DNA of 64,000 nt from Enoplosus armatus (Eukaryota > Chordata > Actinopteri > Centrarchiformes > Enoplosidae). The position numbers and the translations under genes are program-made. Below the pieces are notes generated by a model. That model saw only the letters and a program-made list of their open reading frames with translations. It ran no database searches and was not told the origin of the DNA. Of the stretch, positions 58,627-64,000 are shown one piece after another. Positions within the stretch are counted from its first letter, which is position 1; every line of letters begins with the position of its first letter. Location of the stretch: the NCBI RefSeq assembly GCF_043641665.1, contig NC_092186.1:20640501-20704500 (forward strand), in the 5' to 3' direction.

Positions 58627-61415
58627 GTGATTATATCTTTATAGAATTTAGATTCTGAATTTAATTTGGAGAAAAATGCTCTGGGATCGAATGCGTTGCT
58701 AGCACTCTTGGTTATTTTCCACAACATAACTTTCCCTTCTTTGTGGCATCCGCCCCAAGTTGCGAACGGCTTTCCACTCCTCATTTTACCTAACTGACGT
58801 TCACCTATTGCTGGCAACAGCTTCTTGCACCTAAAGCCAGCTTGGGGAAAATATCTATTTCACCACTGCTACTCATGTAGTTACTCTTTGCTTGAACGTT
58901 ACACACAGCGTCAACGTTACTCCAACTCAAAATGGATTACTGGATCACTTTACACTTGTTGCTACGTTGAGAGTGTGTGTAGAGTGTGTCGAGATGTATG
59001 TGAACGCACTTCCAGCTCGATCCCAGCAGGATGGATTGTTAGGCTACCAGTCAAGCTACAGCTAATGCTAACTTGGACAACCAGCAGCGATGAGTTCAGT
59101 TGTGAGTTCAACCTTTTGTCGCGTTGTTAACGGCAGGTCTGTCTTGTTCGTCACAACACGGACAAACTTAATTTCTTCCCGTGTCTTTTCTCAGAACCGC
59201 ATTCAAGCAGGTGGGAATGGAGCTAGCTAGCGTTAGCAACGTTGGTCCTGGTGCTCAAACTGTAACTAACGTCCGCTACAAGCAAGCGTTAACTCAGCAG
59301 GAGGACAACTTTCGATTCAGCAGGCAGTGTGCCAGCAGATTTTCACTCACAAATTGCATCGTAAAAGGAATAAAAAAATACTACAAAGTCGAGCACAGAT
59401 ATATGAAGTTCTCCCGGCGACGTTACGACACTCACCGTAACCAACCCCAATGCTTTCGCTGGTCTCGAGCACAGTAAACTGTCAAAATGAACTAATGTCC
59501 GTTAATAAGATTATATAACCTTTGCTATCTAGATTAAACAAAGTTGGTACTTCACAACGTTGTTATGTTTTTATTATTTCAGAAATCGCTTGAATAACTG
59601 GATATGTTACAGCTAGGTGGTGCTGTGATGGTTCTTTTATTCTGCTCTGTCTTGTTTTTACAGTCTTGGGTGAGAGATGGAGTATTTAAAGTACTGTTTC
59701 ATGTGCTTTTAAATCTAGGCATTAAATCAGACCCACTTGTACACGTTATGTTAAGCAGAATGAATCATTAGACCTGATTCCTATTCTGTCCCTCATTTAA
59801 TTTAGCTCCATCAACCCACCTTTCCAGTTTTACTGATGCTATAAACTGTATATGAACAAACCCAAAAGGAAATTGCTTGCTAATAGCTACGTTGTTCTTA
59901 GCAGCACTGCTTCAGTGTTCAAGTGGCAGGTCTCATTAGGGTTGCTGTTTGACCTCTCTGCAGAGTTAAAGGCTCATATCAATCTGTCTTATAGCAATAA
60001 TGAGAAACCAAGGAAAATTAGACCCCCAGTGATTTTAAATTCCTTTTCATTAGTTTTACAGTGTGGCGGTGGCAGGTTTCCAGCACTTTGCATACCTTTT
60101 TTCTCCTTTTGGGAGTCTGTCTCTTTTTGTCCCCTGAGATACATTCATTCTAATGAACTATCTTTTCAGAGACAGCTGTCAGGTGCTCGGTCATTTGTAA
60201 TGTTGTTTGCTATTGAAGCATCGGGAAGAATCTATGCAGCATGAAAATTTCTCTAATTAACGCCCTCTCTGCTCGGTACTAATGAATTGAGTTATAAACT
60301 TTCAAATGTGTATTTACATAAAGTATTCATCTCGTAAAAGAAGAGAGCTCAATGATTAATTTAAGGAGATGTATTATTGATGTAGCCCAATATCTATTTC
60401 CTCTTTGGTGAAAAGGGGTCAAAAAGCAGGTCTGAGTATGCTTATATTAATCATAATTAATATCTAGGCTGCATAATATGTTAAAATGTAATGTTCGTGA
60501 AGCCTCCCTCCCGCCATGATATTACTCCCTTTGGCCAGAATATAGGGAAGAATTGAATGTGCATTAACAGGAGACTCCGCTTGTTTTGAAGCAAGTCTCA
60601 GAGAAAGAAACTTAACATTGATTGGTCAGACACCTCACCGCAGCTACAAAGAAAATAAAGAGATGACTGCGCTGAAACTGTGTGTGTAACCCCCCCCCCC
60701 AATTTAAGCGTGACACTGTTATGTTTACATGGCAACTTGATATACAAATACACCCAAGTCATGGAAAGAAAGGGGATGGAGTGGGCCAGGGGGTGAAATG
60801 TTATTCTTTTAAAAGTCAGTGTTTTTAATCAGGTTATTTTCATCTCCCTCTTTGTGGTAAGAGTGCATAGCTTTGGCTTGCAGAGGCAGGTCAGAAAGAA
60901 ATGGTGCTCAGAGAGGAGACTTAAACAAAGTGGAAAGCAGCTGGTGGTTGGAGAGTTCTTTTAGAAATTTCTTACTGGCTTTAGTAAAGTACAGAAAATT
61001 ATTAATGAGAATGTCAGTTTGAAAGGACAGGTAAACCCCCCTTTTTTTCTTTTAGTTTTCTGGTGTAGGTTACTTGTAGACTATCTGTATCCTGAATTTC
61101 ACTGACCAAGCTTGCCTTTATTAGCCTATCCTGCAGCCTGTGATCATGGTCGTGCTTTGGTCCATTTCAGCAATGAGTGCCACACTCACCTGTGATTTAC
61201 ATAAAATTATGCTCCCTCTTAAGGCCTAACCTTGTCTCCTCTTGCCTTCTTTAAAGCCATTGCGTGCATGATTGTGCATAGCAGTGTCCACCGTTAACCG
61301 TGTGCCATTTTGAGTGTTTAATGGACCCATGTGTGTAGTACAGTTCAGCTATCAATAGGACAGCTGCAGTGGTCTCTTGGGCAGCGGGTGACCTGACACA
61401 GCTTTTGGTCACATG

Positions 61416-61418
<3 letters not shown>

Positions 61419-61476
<58 letters not shown>
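61419..61476 (+). repeat. (GT)n microsatellite
   Basis: This is about 28 uninterrupted TG units, the cause of a His/Thr-run open frame on the minus strand. Confidence 0.95.
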
Positions 61477-61477
<1 letters not shown>

Positions 61478-62081
61478 ACATACATGAGTGTGCTGTGTGG
61501 ATGTGCTTGTGTATGTGTGTTTGCTCATGCTGTATTTAGCTTATCTTGATGAGGCCTTCTGTTGCCTCTGGGAGAAGTTCTCAATCCAATAGCCTGCTAC
61601 AGATATAGACATGGACCTAGTCACTGCCATCAGTTTTGTTGCTGCTGTTTGCAGTTGATCATATCCATATAGAGTTGCATATACCCCCTGTACTAACTGA
61701 ACTGCCTGGGTTTTGCACATCTCATTGTCTGTCACTGATATTAACACAGTTTTAATGGGTTATCCCATAACTCCAGTCAAAGGCATGTCAAGAAATCATA
61801 GAGCAAAGCAGGAGAACGGAGAGGAGAATGCCTTGTGGGGCTTGTTAAGTGGAAAATAATAGTGCCATTTGTACACATGAAATGTTTCAGTTTTATAATC
61901 TTCATAATTCATTAAAAGTGATGTGCTGTTACTGTTTTATAAGAATCTGTTGAAAGGAAAATAGTTTAAGTGTCCTCGTGATTCTCACATCACGTCTTCC
62001 AGCTTCAAAGATTTTTGGAAATCATTGTAGGCTTACGCTGCTAGGATACAAAGAAACAAATCTTGTCATATACCAAAAAAA

Positions 62082-62119
62082 TGTTGCCACTGATTGGCCC
62101 TCGCGCGGTGGTGGCAACA
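62082..62119. promoter_or_regulatory. Inverted repeat of RFX half-sites around a CCAAT box
   Basis: TGTTGCCAC (62082-62090) and its exact reverse complement GTGGCAACA (62111-62119) flank 20 bp containing ATTGG (inverted CCAAT, 62093-62097) and a CpG-rich tcgcgcgg. Both arms carry the GTTGCC half of the X-box. Confidence 0.45.
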
Positions 62120-64000
62120 AGTTGAAACTCGTTGTGAAATGAAATGTTTTTCAGTCTGTCTCTTCTGTCTGTGTGTGTGTCATCAGAAACATTCTTAACA
62201 TTCCACCTGTTTGTATCGTAGCTACACAACTGCTAATTAAATTTCCTGCCACAAACAGCAGACAAGGCAGTTGCATTTGCATTACAATGACAGACCCCCC
62301 CCTCTCTCTTTCAGGCATGGATAGTAGCAGCCCCCCACCCTCTCCTCACTTTTCCTTTCTTTTGTAGAATTTTAGGCTAGTTTGTGAAGAGATGTTTATT
62401 TGGCTTAAAAAAAGAACTTCTGTCACTGTAAACCTGCTACAAAGTAATTACCAGAACCAAGACTAGGTCTTTAGTGGAGTGAGATTTACCAGATTTGCAA
62501 ATGATCAGACCCAGACAGTATTTTTAGATTCAATTTGTTGGGTCTTCGGCTTTTCAGAAGCTCTTTAATTAGGAGATTTTGGCAACAATGCCAGGCGACG
62601 CCATTGTCACAGGTGAAAACAACCCTGTTTCAGCTAAATGGTGGATGTCCTTATATAGTGCAGCCCTCAGATCCCATTCCTGGTCTTTGAGAACCCTCTC
62701 TTCCCACTCATTAGCTTCAAAGGAGAGCAAATGTTAATGTTGTAATGTTTAATATGGGGGGTAATTTAAAAGCAGCGTTGTATGCTAATTATGTTTCATG
62801 TAAGAATTAACAGCATTTGTGTTGCCTGACTGAAGAGTGTTTCAAATTGTAGCCAGAGTAGTTGGTCTGGCAGTAAAGTGTTGACAAAGTCAACCAATCT
62901 GTTACATCAGTAAAAACAATATGGAAGGCAATGAAATTAATAACTGAAACGTTTGAACCTAAAGAGCACCAATATGCAGACCAATAGACAGGATGTCGAC
63001 CGTATCCTGTCACCACCTTTTACTGTAACTTCTATGACTTCCATCTTGATGCAAATTGCCATGCAGGAACACTTTTCAGATCCTTAAGTAATTTGATGGT
63101 TAATGATGTGGAAATGACACTGAATAGGATTTGCTAAATTACTGTGTGAATGCTGCTGACATTATGTAACTTATCATTTTTAATATCTAAAGCATATCAC
63201 TGGATCTGGCTGCTGGCTGTAGAGATGATTTAAAATCCAGACCTCGTTCGGTTTCCGTTTGAAAGGTAGAAATGGATTTAGGTTGTATGCTAGTTTGACT
63301 AAAATTATGCTTAAGTATGAGTTTTGACCCTAAGTTGCTATATTAAGATTGCACCATGTTATATTAAACACATTAACATGTGGCAACTGTAGTTATTGTA
63401 GCAGTATCATTTACAAAAAACAGACTTGCAGACTTCGTTCTTGTGTGAATGGCAGTGACTCAGCATTTACCCGTGACCACTATTCTGGTATGACCTGTCA
63501 AATGCAGACTGAACCCATGTTTTTAATGCCAAAGAGGTATTAAATACTTAAATCTGAGTCTGATGGCAAGAATTCAGCATGGCACAGTACTCCCTGCATG
63601 AACAACAGACACTTGGATCTGTCTCAAATTTCAAGCATTAACTGATGACTCATTGTTTGTGTCAAGTAGTGCCTGTGAAAACATACTGTACATACAGTAT
63701 GATGATTCTCAGTGTCATATCTGTGTGGAGTGAACGCTTGCCAAGAAGGCAGACTCCTCCAGTGCAACAAAACGCTTATCTCTGCTTCATCGGTCAAGAT
63801 CGAGGCAGCACGCTGCCAGCGTCTGAGGTAATCTTTACAGAATGTGGTTCCCTGGGAAATAAAACTCCACAGGTTGGAAACACACCTGTTTGAGAGAGCA
63901 AGTGAAAGCAGATTTAAAGAATGTCAGCATTTTGCATCTGGAGTGAGATTCAATATTCTTCCACAGAATAGGATGCAAGTCCGGGCTAGGCTAAAGCGTT

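Larger units (their letters stand above)
58627..64000 (+). other. Probable first intron of RFX2
   Basis: No coding exon is recognised. Contents: a (GT)n run (61419-61476), a C10 run near 60690, an RFX-type inverted repeat (62082-62119), and otherwise unique DNA with few repeats compared with the rest of the window. The 98- and 130-codon open frames (59181-59477, 59852-60244) resemble no family known to me. Confidence 0.45.

Noticed and set aside
58509..58817. Minus-strand 102-codon open frame across the presumed RFX2 promoter
   Set aside because: It overlaps a GC-rich promoter-like segment, has no family resemblance, and its orientation conflicts with the expected gene.

Overview
The window is vertebrate nuclear DNA, almost certainly from a spiny-rayed teleost. 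It has short coding exons with GT-AG splice sites and multi-kilobase introns, long CA/GT microsatellites, and several dispersed repeat families of the kind common in fish. Protein comparison is from memory of the human families; no search was run.

Layout: (1) 986-2023, plus strand: last three coding exons of alkaline ceramidase 1 (ACER1). (2) 4.8-10.6 kb: a tandem duplication of the 5' part of MLLT1. The upstream unit holds a dead partial copy (6925-8765) that has lost its start codon, carries an 8-nt frameshift and an in-frame stop, and lacks exons 3-4 and most of exon 5. (3) 10628-26235, plus strand: intact MLLT1 (ENL) in 12 coding exons, 590 codons, followed by a long 3' region with GT repeats, a G-quadruplex motif, a C22 tract and a 1.66-kb element with terminal inverted repeats. 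(4) 31.5-32.3 kb: a promoter-like segment between the two convergent genes with no gene found for it. (5) 47890-35198, minus strand: complete ACSBG2 (bubblegum acyl-CoA synthetase) in 14 coding exons, 754 codons. (6) 48-58.3 kb: ACSBG2 upstream DNA, mostly repeats, with a candidate promoter near 52.6 kb. (7) 58.38 kb to the end: a GC-rich promoter-like segment and probable non-coding first exon, then intron-like DNA. By gene order this should be RFX2.

The order ACER1-MLLT1-ACSBG2-(RFX2), with these orientations, matches human 19p13.3 read in reverse. The genes do not form one pathway: ACER1 acts in sphingolipid breakdown, MLLT1 is a chromatin reader in transcription elongation, ACSBG2 activates fatty acids (testis-enriched in mammals), and RFX2 is a ciliary/spermiogenic transcription factor. 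One possible link is regulatory: a consensus RFX X-box lies in an ACSBG2 intron.

No undescribed multi-gene system was found. The observations I rate highest are the MLLT1 partial duplication, a 278/281-bp block kept about 98% identical between the two units while neighbouring duplicated DNA has diverged much more, the orphan promoter-like segment, and the RFX motifs.
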